A stretch of 64,000 nucleotides of DNA from Cytobacillus suaedae (lineage in GTDB: Bacteria; Bacillota; Bacilli; Bacillales; Bacillaceae_L), in NCBI GenBank assembly GCA_014960805.1, contig CP063163.1, positions 3,559,001 to 3,623,000 on the forward strand. Direction: 5' to 3'. The notes beneath the pieces are model-generated. The model worked only from the letters and a program-made list of their open reading frames with translations, made no database searches and had not been told where the DNA came from. How positions within the stretch are numbered: the stretch's first letter is position 1; every line of letters starts with the position of its first letter. The translations under genes were made by a program, and so were the position numbers. Shown here in pieces: positions 56,489-64,000 of this stretch.

Positions 56489-57091
56489 TTATTTAATATA
56501 TCGTAAGAATGTTGTTTCAATTTCCTTTATTTTTGCTTCGAATTCTTCCTTGCCCTCTAATACTAATGTGTGAATCCAAATGCCGTCGTGTAATCCCCAG
56601 AACATAGAGGCAGCATTGTCAATATCTAGGTCTTCTCTGAATTCACCTTTATCTTTGCCTTCTTTTAGGATAGCTTTTGTATTGTCAATAATATGGTTGA
56701 ACCTATTTACCATTATCTCTTTGATTTCTGGGTTGTCTGCTGAATACATCCAGAATTCAAGATGAACTCTCATTAATTTCTTTTTGTTAAGATTCATAGG
56801 AAGATCTAAATTTATCATATATTTTATTTTTTCAGTGGGACTTGAGATCTCATTTAACTTTTTAGTTAATGCCTTTAAGGATTTTTCAGTCTGATATTGC
56901 ATTAAGCTGATAAAGATCTCCTCTTTACTTTTAAAGTAATTATAAAAAGATCCCTTACTCAACTTGGAGTACGTTACGACATCATCGACAGACGTAGCAT
57001 AGTAACCCTTTTTTGAGAAACATTCTAATGCAGAATTTAATAAAGCTACTCTTTTTTCCTCTTTTGCCTCTTCAGAGATTTTAGGAGCCAT
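56489..57091 (-). CDS. TetR family transcriptional regulator
   Basis: A 200-residue regulator with an N-terminal TetR helix-turn-helix (TSVDDVVTYSKLSKGSFYNYF, about residues 32-52, split here) and a C-terminal helical ligand-binding domain. The ATG at 57091 follows GAGAGGGTGG; the frame open to 57112 overlaps that site. It lies just downstream of the accessory operon's terminator on the same strand but reads as a separate unit. Target and ligand unknown. Confidence 0.87.
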   Translation of the reverse strand: MAPKISEEAKEEKRVALLNSALECFSKKGYYATSVDDVVTYSKLSKGSFYNYFKSKEEIFISLMQYQTEKSLKALTKKLNEISSPTEKIKYMINLDLPMNLNKKKLMRVHLEFWMYSADNPEIKEIMVNRFNHIIDNTKAILKEGKDKGEFREDLDIDNAASMFWGLHDGIWIHTLVLEGKEEFEAKIKEIETTFLRYIK

Positions 57092-57193
57092 GTCATCCAC
57101 CCTCTCTTTCAATAAAAAACTGACTATAAAGTTTATAATAAATTATAATATAGTGTTACTTACTTATCAAATATATCAGGAAGCCACAATAAC

Positions 57194-57230
57194 AAAAAAC
57201 ACTTATTCTCCAGTCGAATAAGTGTTTTTT
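57194..57230 (-). terminator. terminator of the accessory operon
   Basis: ACACTTATTC / GAATAAGTGT with A and T runs on both sides, 31 bases after the stop at 57261. Confidence 0.8.
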
Positions 57231-57260
57231 AAATTTTAAATTACGAGAATATAACTCTCA

Positions 57261-60200
57261 TTACTCAAACACCATTTCCCCTACAAACAAGTCAAATGGT
57301 GTTGAAGCAATTGGGTGTTCTTCTAGCCTTTCCAATATTAGTTTGTAACCATTCCCATACTCATCGTCTCTAATTTCTAAGTCTCTCCTTAACAAATCAG
57401 CATAAGGAAGTTCGCCTAAACTTTCTAAAAGGTGAATTTCTACCCACGTGGCAAACCCTTCTAGCTCTTCAATAGACAGCTCATCAACATTTAAGTTATC
57501 ATACTGCCAAATATGGGTTAATTCATGAGCAAGTGTAGCTAGGGTTATCGTCTTTGGTGACCCATTTTCAATAATTACAATCATCTTTTCATTAAATTCT
57601 AGTAAAGCTTTACCTGTTATTCGAGGGTTTCCAGGCTGTTTGATGTATGGAATCCCACTCATTTTATGAATGGTCTCTGTATTGAGTACCCTTAGTTCTA
57701 TATCATAACGTAAATCAACTTTGTACTTTTCCTTAAATAACTCTCTTACTTGCTTATATAATGGTTCAACTTCTGTTACTTTATCAATTGCTGTTAGATT
57801 ACACGTATAGCATCTTTCTCTACCATCATCTAATTCGATAAACTGTGCAGCCGGGAACACTTTACCACAGAAGACACAGCACTCTTCACGGGTAGTAATA
57901 GGTACCAAATCATAATCATTTTCTGACGTCCTATTATAGAATTCAGCTCTTATTTCACGTAGTTTTTTCTTGGTTAGTAGGTTGTCAAGAATGTATACAC
58001 AATCTTCTACCAACAACTCTGTAGATATCGACTCATAGCCAAACTTTAAGTAAGATTGTTCCTTATCACTTTCATAAATAAACCAATACAAATAATCATT
58101 TAAAATATTAAAGATATGTTCCCAATTTTCTCTAATGCTTTCAAGGAGCCCCAAGTGAATTGGTGAGTCTTCTATTATATATATTCTGATACTCTCATCA
58201 TCGACGGAGTCATTTATTTCAAAAGTAGACTGCATACTTGCTATTTGTTTAAATAAGATGTCCTTATTATCATCATTTGAAATGTCAAATGTAGTAAATG
58301 CCTTTACAAATTGATGACCTGTTGGAAAAAGAGTAACAAACAACTCATTAAGCAAAATAGAAAATGTAAATGCAATTTGCTCATGTTTTAACGATTTCTC
58401 CTGCCTTGAGCGAATTTTAATTAATAGTAAACTACCATTTTCATAGCTCCTGACTATTTCCTCTTTTGATTCAGTAAACGAATGATGCTTATTTGATTTC
58501 AAACTACCTGGTTGACTTATTTCATGGTACCCACTCGTAGTAATGGAAATATTCGCTTGATACATATGCATACTCATTTCTAATTGAGCAAATGCGATCT
58601 TTTTAAACGAATGATTTCCTCCATTTTTCATCGAAGTAATCGAATAGTGGTTGACTGGAAGATAGTATTCTTGGTCATATATTGATTCAAAAGAGACCTC
58701 GACATATCCGGCCTCAGTATCGATTTTACGAATTCTATAAGGCTCTCCGTTAAAAGAATGAAGTTGGCCAGGTAAGTATTGTTGATAAATATGCCCTTCA
58801 AACACCTCTCCTATGGCTTTGCCGTTGTGCCTAATTTCAATAAAACGATACCACTTCGGTAATATCTGTTCTCTTAACGAAAAAGGCAACCGATATTGAA
58901 TGACTTTTATAAAATCCTTCTTTTGACGGTCAAACTTTACGGCTTCCTTTGATTCTATATTTGACCAATAGTCTATTTGTTTGCCAAATACTTTCATAAA
59001 TAGAGAATCTATCCCTTCAATTGTTGAGCTAAACTCCCCAATATTAGCATCTGACAGATACCTTACTATCAACTTTTCATCCAAAAAGGTGTGACATAGC
59101 CTTTCTAGTAAGAAGTAAGCCACACTCCACTGTGTATCTGAAATCCTTGGAGCTAGCTGTGAAATCATCCGTTGATTATCCACAAAGAAATCAAACTGTG
59201 CTGCCAAGTATTCACGTAAAAGGTACGGTTCACTGACGACATGGATAAAAGATGCAGTCTTTGCAGTGCTATTCCACTGCTTTAATGTGTTTATCAGGTT
59301 ATAATTACGATCCCTCACCAGAAGAAATGTGAAATTAGAGTTATCCATCGAAAGTTTTCCGTCATGTACTTTAACTAATTGACCAAAATGATCAATGGTT
59401 TCAAGTGGTAAGCCCATGGAGTATAGAAAGGACTTTGAATCAACAATATCTTGAATTCCCTCATCAATATTGGTCTTACTTTGATTTAAAAAGTGGACAG
59501 GATTAATTCCAGCCTTTAAAGCAGGTATGGCTAGGACTACTTCTGTCTCTATCATACGATGAGATAGCTTCGGTAGTATTTTTTGTTGATACCACTGCTC
59601 CCCCTCTGTCTTCCAAATGATATAGTGAGTTTTTTGACTGTGAGGAGAAGTAGTTAGGATATCTTTAGGTTCACAGTAAAACACATTTCGAATTGTGTGC
59701 TCCAGCCCCTCAAACCAATCTGAGAAAATAATGTACTGTGGTTTTTTCTTTATTAACTCTAGTACATTTAAATTAAATGTATGAAGGATCATTGAATAAT
59801 TAGGAATAATACGCTCAGCTTGTAGTAATATAATTGCTTCGAGTGATTTTGTTTTCTCAAATTGATTAAGGTAATGAAGAAAGCTCTTTTCATTTAATGT
59901 ATCTGGTGAAACAACGAGTAGATCCGGATTTGTATTCTGTTCTAAGGCGTCATGAAAGGTACTTATTTTCCATAAATACTTAATTCCACTCACCTTTGTT
60001 AACCCTTTCCTCATCCATTCAACTGACTCACTTGCACTTTGACGATTATGAGCTAATACAATCATTTTTTTATTTTTAGACAATAGGTGGTACAGTGCTG
60101 GAAAGAAATAGGATGAAAAGTCTTCATATAAAGGATCCTCAATAAGAACATCCTTCTCTTCAAGCAAATTCATTAAAACCTTTGTATAGCTCTCATTTAT

Positions 60201-61100
60201 TACAATTTTATCCTTTTTTAAATCAGCGCAAATGGCATTCACCATTAATTGAATGTCCGGTTCACTTGATACTTTTTCATATGAAAAGTGATCAACCCTC
60301 TTAGGAAAGTATTGGTTTTCGTTCATTTTTCCTTTTGTGATCACTCGTTCTTTCCAAAGCTCAGAATATTCCTCAAATAAATTTTCAAAGGTTGTTAGCT
60401 TAGTAGCAATGGCATCTTTACCATCAATACTTCCTGTAGTGTAAGGAAGCCTTTTCCCATCAAAAAACCAGGCAAATTCCATCAATACCACCAACGATAA
60501 TACAGGATAATAAGGTAAATAGAGAAGCAAATTATTGGAAAATTCATGTGCTATCACTAATAGTAAAAAGAATCCGATTGGGATGATGCTAGCCATTCGA
60601 AAATAAATGGAGAAGTTAGACCATTCATTTTTAAGGAATACTTTACCTCTTTTTTTCGTATAAACAATCGAAACCGATTGTTGATCTCTTAGTTTCCTGT
60701 TCCATTTATTTATAACTTCAACGGGAATAACCAGTAAAAAAACTTTTCCTACTTTTGAAAATATCGATACCGTATTCCCCGGGCCGTCTGCAGCTAATTG
60801 CTGTAAACCTGCAACGACTCTCCAGCTACACTTTATGAACAAAAATAGAATCAAAAAGGTTATGTTTAATAGAATCATCTGATAGGTGAAACTACCTGTG
60901 AATTGTTGAAGAATCGTTTGCTGTAATTTAGATAATATCCATCCATCTATAAGAATGAAAACGAAACTGGTTACTAAAGCAAGTAGCGGAAGAGTTGCTT
61001 GTTTATACCTAAATTCTTTTTTTACGTTCAACAAAAACAATATATTCAGAAGAATTGTGCCTGCTGTAATAAATCCCAAAATTACATATAGTGAACTCAT
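57261..61100 (-). CDS. membrane protein with decayed helicase-like core, zinc ribbon and C-terminal HELTH metallopeptidase
   Basis: A 1279-residue protein with no recognised gene name. Membrane helices lie at about 5-25, 36-56, 73-93, 170-188 and 190-210. Residues about 330-480 look like an SF2 helicase core with lost motifs (KNKKMIVLAHN; PDLLVVSPDTL; LLQAERI in place of a DEAH box, 425-431; PQYIIFSDWF). A YLPGQLHSFNGEPYRI segment (775-790) resembles the C-terminal region of YprA/Hrq1-type helicases. A zinc ribbon follows (Cys1075, 1078, 1097, 1100), then a zincin with HELTH (1192-1196) and a likely third ligand Glu1214 in EELEGFATWVE, similar to DA1-type peptidases. The ATG overlaps the upstream stop by four bases (ATGA). 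Confidence 0.75.
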   Translation of the reverse strand: MSSLYVILGFITAGTILLNILFLLNVKKEFRYKQATLPLLALVTSFVFILIDGWILSKLQQTILQQFTGSFTYQMILLNITFLILFLFIKCSWRVVAGLQQLAADGPGNTVSIFSKVGKVFLLVIPVEVINKWNRKLRDQQSVSIVYTKKRGKVFLKNEWSNFSIYFRMASIIPIGFFLLLVIAHEFSNNLLLYLPYYPVLSLVVLMEFAWFFDGKRLPYTTGSIDGKDAIATKLTTFENLFEEYSELWKERVITKGKMNENQYFPKRVDHFSYEKVSSEPDIQLMVNAICADLKKDKIVINESYTKVLMNLLEEKDVLIEDPLYEDFSSYFFPALYHLLSKNKKMIVLAHNRQSASESVEWMRKGLTKVSGIKYLWKISTFHDALEQNTNPDLLVVSPDTLNEKSFLHYLNQFEKTKSLEAIILLQAERIIPNYSMILHTFNLNVLELIKKKPQYIIFSDWFEGLEHTIRNVFYCEPKDILTTSPHSQKTHYIIWKTEGEQWYQQKILPKLSHRMIETEVVLAIPALKAGINPVHFLNQSKTNIDEGIQDIVDSKSFLYSMGLPLETIDHFGQLVKVHDGKLSMDNSNFTFLLVRDRNYNLINTLKQWNSTAKTASFIHVVSEPYLLREYLAAQFDFFVDNQRMISQLAPRISDTQWSVAYFLLERLCHTFLDEKLIVRYLSDANIGEFSSTIEGIDSLFMKVFGKQIDYWSNIESKEAVKFDRQKKDFIKVIQYRLPFSLREQILPKWYRFIEIRHNGKAIGEVFEGHIYQQYLPGQLHSFNGEPYRIRKIDTEAGYVEVSFESIYDQEYYLPVNHYSITSMKNGGNHSFKKIAFAQLEMSMHMYQANISITTSGYHEISQPGSLKSNKHHSFTESKEEIVRSYENGSLLLIKIRSRQEKSLKHEQIAFTFSILLNELFVTLFPTGHQFVKAFTTFDISNDDNKDILFKQIASMQSTFEINDSVDDESIRIYIIEDSPIHLGLLESIRENWEHIFNILNDYLYWFIYESDKEQSYLKFGYESISTELLVEDCVYILDNLLTKKKLREIRAEFYNRTSENDYDLVPITTREECCVFCGKVFPAAQFIELDDGRERCYTCNLTAIDKVTEVEPLYKQVRELFKEKYKVDLRYDIELRVLNTETIHKMSGIPYIKQPGNPRITGKALLEFNEKMIVIIENGSPKTITLATLAHELTHIWQYDNLNVDELSIEELEGFATWVEIHLLESLGELPYADLLRRDLEIRDDEYGNGYKLILERLEEHPIASTPFDLFVGEMVFE

Positions 61101-63259
61101 ACTTTATATACCTTATCATCTAGAATTCTAATTTTTTCTAGTTCATCGAAATACATGGATTCATATTGTTCTTTAGCACTTCCTATTAACACATTTATTC
61201 CATTTCCGCTTTCGTTTAGAGGGCTTTGCTCACTAAAAGGTGTGTACACTGGATTGCGCATAACATCCAATTCTTCTTTCATTTCATAGTTATAGGGCTC
61301 TGTATTACTATTTTTAGTTTCAACGTTTATTTGCAGGATACGAAGAAGTCGAATTGTACTTTGAACATATTCTTCTAGCTTTACTTGATGGTAACGAAGT
61401 AAAATATTCAATGCTTTTTTCTCCTCTCCCTCTTCATCTACTTTTTGATAATATTTCTTTAGTGAAAAAAGTCTATATAACTGATTAATATAAGCGTTAT
61501 ATTTGTGCTGTGATTCCTCTTGAATCTGATACATTTCGAGTGCCATTTGTTCAGAACGCTCTTTAAGCTCAAGTAGGGGTTGCATTGATAACTTCCGAGC
61601 ATATAGGAAAGGTATTAATAGTAAAAACAAAAGACCAACAGGGAATAACAAATAATAATAGTATTGCTCCCATGTTTTTGTAATCAAATGAGAATCGATT
61701 GTGAGTAGAAACGGTAAAAGTAAAGTTACATAGATAAAAAGAAATGCCATGCCGACTTGTTGAACAGAAGGAAGGCGTTGAAGTTGGTGATGCATCTTAT
61801 CTTTCGCTTCCTTTGTATAGATTCTCCACCTCTCAAGTGCTTTTGATAATGACGGAGCAGAACTAATCACTTTATGTTGCGTTTCACTTATATCATTTTT
61901 AAGTTCCTCAAGGTATTCATTAATTTCTACCTTTTCTTCTTCTAAGATAAATTGTTTATTTCTTTTTAATATGGCTAGGTTTCGAATGGCTTCTTTAGAT
62001 GCCGATATTAGCTCTTTTTCACGATTTTCTAATGTTTTATCTACCTGATACATTTCATTTTCCAAAGTATCATAGAATGTCGCCTGATTGAACGGAATAC
62101 TAGCTGTTTCAAAATCATTTATTGCTTTTATACTTTTAGTTCCAACATAATTTTTAAAATCCTCTTCCCTTAATCGATTGGTATGAAATTGATTTTCTAC
62201 AATTAAACGATCTTCTATTTTTTTCTTCATAGAAACTAAGGAAAAATAATAATTAGATAGTAACTGTTCAAGCCCTTCTTCATTCAATGTCACTTGAATG
62301 GCACTTGAACTTCCCTTATCAATACGATCAATTAACTTTGGATGATGAGAAATGGTTATTAGAAAGTAGGCAAGCTCAATATACCCCTTTAACCTCTCCC
62401 GGTGAGACCCCATATAAATTTCCTGTCTAACCATCCGAATCTCTTCCATTTCACTTACAAGTCCAACATGATATTTCAAAATGTTGGCGAGCTCCAAGGA
62501 AGGTTTAAAACTAGTAAGTAAAGGAGTTAAAGGAGGGGTACATAACTTCTTTAACTTAGATGTAAAATCCATCAGCACAGCATTAAGTTGATCAGTTGAT
62601 AACCAATCGTCACCTCCAAGATCTTTTTGGTCAAGCTGTGATTTTTTTCTTTCAATTAATTCGGTTAGATGGATAACAACACGATCACACTTTGAGGAAA
62701 GATTTTGTATAAATTCACTATTCGGCTTATCCAATATGCCCGCATCTTGAAGAGATACCTTTTCGCCCCACTTTTCATCAAGAGCCTTAATCTCTTCCCA
62801 CATAAATGTATTACCTTGTGTATGACAATCGGATATTCTATAGCCATGATTATCAAGTTCCCAATACATTTTTAAAATTTCTTGAGGAGGAGAGTAATCA
62901 GGATTTCTCTGAATAATATCAATCATGTGCATAACAACATTCTGTGGGTGAAATCCTTTTGCCTTAAGTGGCATTAATAAATTCTTTTTCAAGTCAACTA
63001 ACTGGGTAGCAAAGCGGTATTGCCTTGATCTTTCGTCATTTGAACTAGTCAAAAAGAATAGCTGCCAATTTAGGACTTTGTGTCTCTCTATATGCTCAAT
63101 AATTCTATCTACTAATGTTAAAAAGAGAGGTTTAGAGGCCGAAGCCTCCTCCTCCCAGAAAAAGATTAGTTTCTTTCTTTCTTCAAGCTTATAAAATAAT
63201 GGCTCGATTAAATGCCAATCCTCATACTTTTTACCAATTCGGATTACGATTGTATGCAA
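61097..63259 (-). CDS. coiled-coil protein with two membrane helices (unknown)
   Basis: A 720-residue protein with no family recognised. The first part (about 1-150) begins HTIVIRIGKKYEDWHLIEPL and is alpha/beta in appearance. Residues about 180-500 are mainly helical, with coiled-coil character around 395-465. Two membrane helices (501-521 and 535-554) are followed by another charged helical region and a flexible end. The start is TTG at 63259, about ten bases after AAGGG. The stop overlaps the next gene (ATGA), and the preceding gene ends 24 bases upstream, so all three form one operon. A scaffold anchored in the membrane is the likely type (inference). Confidence 0.72.
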   Translation of the reverse strand: MHTIVIRIGKKYEDWHLIEPLFYKLEERKKLIFFWEEEASASKPLFLTLVDRIIEHIERHKVLNWQLFFLTSSNDERSRQYRFATQLVDLKKNLLMPLKAKGFHPQNVVMHMIDIIQRNPDYSPPQEILKMYWELDNHGYRISDCHTQGNTFMWEEIKALDEKWGEKVSLQDAGILDKPNSEFIQNLSSKCDRVVIHLTELIERKKSQLDQKDLGGDDWLSTDQLNAVLMDFTSKLKKLCTPPLTPLLTSFKPSLELANILKYHVGLVSEMEEIRMVRQEIYMGSHRERLKGYIELAYFLITISHHPKLIDRIDKGSSSAIQVTLNEEGLEQLLSNYYFSLVSMKKKIEDRLIVENQFHTNRLREEDFKNYVGTKSIKAINDFETASIPFNQATFYDTLENEMYQVDKTLENREKELISASKEAIRNLAILKRNKQFILEEEKVEINEYLEELKNDISETQHKVISSAPSLSKALERWRIYTKEAKDKMHHQLQRLPSVQQVGMAFLFIYVTLLLPFLLTIDSHLITKTWEQYYYYLLFPVGLLFLLLIPFLYARKLSMQPLLELKERSEQMALEMYQIQEESQHKYNAYINQLYRLFSLKKYYQKVDEEGEEKKALNILLRYHQVKLEEYVQSTIRLLRILQINVETKNSNTEPYNYEMKEELDVMRNPVYTPFSEQSPLNESGNGINVLIGSAKEQYESMYFDELEKIRILDDKVYKV

Positions 63260-63283
63260 ACCACACCATCCCTTATTTCCACA

Positions 63284-64000
63284 CTACCCAAGAACTTTAT
63301 CTTGTCTTAGTGTGTATAATTTATTATTGATATCATTTAACCATTTGTTATATTCTTCAGATTCAATATGTGTTTGCATTCTTATTAAGGATAGATCCCA
63401 CAATTTTTTAATAAAATTAGCAGCCTCTCTTTTAGCTGAGTCAGGTCGATACACCTTACTATAGTAGTCTACAATTTCATTTAACAAGCACTGTCTTAAA
63501 CGATCTGCCTTTTCTGTTAGTGCGATATCTGTATAATGATTTTGATCATATGAAAGAACAACATCTAGGATATTTAAAATACCATCCTTATTTAATTTTG
63601 AGACTTCTAATGAACCCTTAATAAAATCATGTTCCTCTATCTCTCTATTATTTCTTATCTGCAGTTCCTGCTTTTCTGCAAATCTCTCGAGGATTTCATC
63701 ATAGATTACCGGATTATGTGGAAGTGCGTCATGTAGTAGATAAATCTCCTCATACACTTTTTCGTTTGATTTTAATATTAATTTTGTACCTTGATTCCCA
63801 CTATATTGGTACACTTTACTGCCATCAGAGTTAACTAGCTGTAACCATCCATTAATTAGACCTACTAATAAAGCACGATCTGTCCGATTCGTCTCTAGCT
63901 CTGCTTGTTCAGGATTTAAATCTGGCATATAAGCAGGCAAATGCCAGCGACGATCTAGGTGTGGTGTAATCGTTCTATTTTCATCTTCATTCAATCGGCT
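63284..64000 (-). CDS. C-terminal part of an unknown protein (5' end outside window)
   Basis: The frame is open to the window edge, so the N-terminus is missing; an in-frame TTG at 63994 is probably not the start. The visible 238 residues contain TPHLDRRWHLPAYMPDLNP near the beginning, then a mostly helical, charged region with no membrane helix. I do not recognise the family with confidence. The HLDRRWHLP-type sequence together with a membrane coiled-coil neighbour made me think of the C-terminal part of tubulin-like (Tubulin_2/FtsZ-like) proteins, but this is speculation. It is the first gene seen of the operon continuing to 57261. Confidence 0.65.
   Translation of the reverse strand, partial: SRLNEDENRTITPHLDRRWHLPAYMPDLNPEQAELETNRTDRALLVGLINGWLQLVNSDGSKVYQYSGNQGTKLILKSNEKVYEEIYLLHDALPHNPVIYDEILERFAEKQELQIRNNREIEEHDFIKGSLEVSKLNKDGILNILDVVLSYDQNHYTDIALTEKADRLRQCLLNEIVDYYSKVYRPDSAKREAANFIKKLWDLSLIRMQTHIESEEYNKWLNDINNKLYTLRQDKVLG

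Overview
The window is a chromosomal segment of a Bacillaceae bacterium (Bacillus sensu lato, low G+C, Firmicute-type Shine-Dalgarno sequences, many TTG starts). Gene order follows the rpsD-tyrS-acsA-acuABC-ccpA-aroA-ytx-murC-sftA-ytp-yto-trmB-amyX-ytk-ytg neighbourhood of Bacillus subtilis closely enough that most symbols can be given from homology plus synteny. It is not B. subtilis itself: several genes are inserted or missing and there are foreign-looking intergenic repeats. Spore-forming ancestry is suggested by a Cse60-like gene and by SftA.

Layout. 1-1674: truncated GAF/GGDEF protein (DgcP type). 1.8-4.4 kb: rpsD behind a structured leader, and tyrS behind a tyrosine T-box. 4.5-12.9 kb: a class A penicillin-binding protein with an acidic tail, then the acetate module acsA / acuA-acuB-acuC with a CcpA operator (cre), then ccpA itself. 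13.2-18.1 kb: DAHP synthase/chorismate mutase, a large FtsA-like protein and the ytxGHJ stress operon (YtxJ = bacilliredoxin BrxC). 18.9-31.9 kb: M29 aminopeptidase, murC, nicotinate phosphoribosyltransferase, DNA translocase SftA, small ytp/yto genes, lactonase YtnP and trmB. 32.0-33.3 kb: an island made of a duplicated array of 18-bp palindromic motifs and a nuclease-like winged-helix gene. 33.5-45.4 kb: ytzH-ytmP, a ytlR-amyX pair, a cold-shock gene, a NERD-like protein, a LrgAB pair, thpR, a cysteine-synthase-like gene, an MFS carrier and dipeptidase PepV. 45.4-57.1 kb: an M48 protease-ankyrin fusion, ytzE, a pseudouridine synthase, a Gly/Tyr-rich coiled-coil peptide, lipid II flippase YtgP, flavoprotein YtfP, Cse60, a NhaC-type antiporter, MgtE, a lipoprotein and a TetR regulator. 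57.2-64.0 kb: an accessory operon running out of the window.

The least explained part is the right-hand operon (57261-64000, minus strand): a protein cut by the window edge, a 720-residue coiled-coil protein with two membrane helices, and a translationally coupled 1279-residue protein that appears to join membrane helices, a decayed helicase-like core, a four-cysteine zinc ribbon and a C-terminal HELTH metallopeptidase resembling DA1-type peptidases. I regard this as the best candidate for an undescribed membrane-associated system.

Other points of interest are the duplicated forward-forward-reverse-reverse motif array beside the nuclease-like gene, two genes whose conserved N-termini and Shine-Dalgarno sites point to ATC and CTG start codons, five copies of a G+C-rich dispersed repeat (two carrying the same nested hairpin), and the FtsA-like protein with a long C-terminal extension. 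No rRNA, tRNA, CRISPR array, transposase or prophage was seen.
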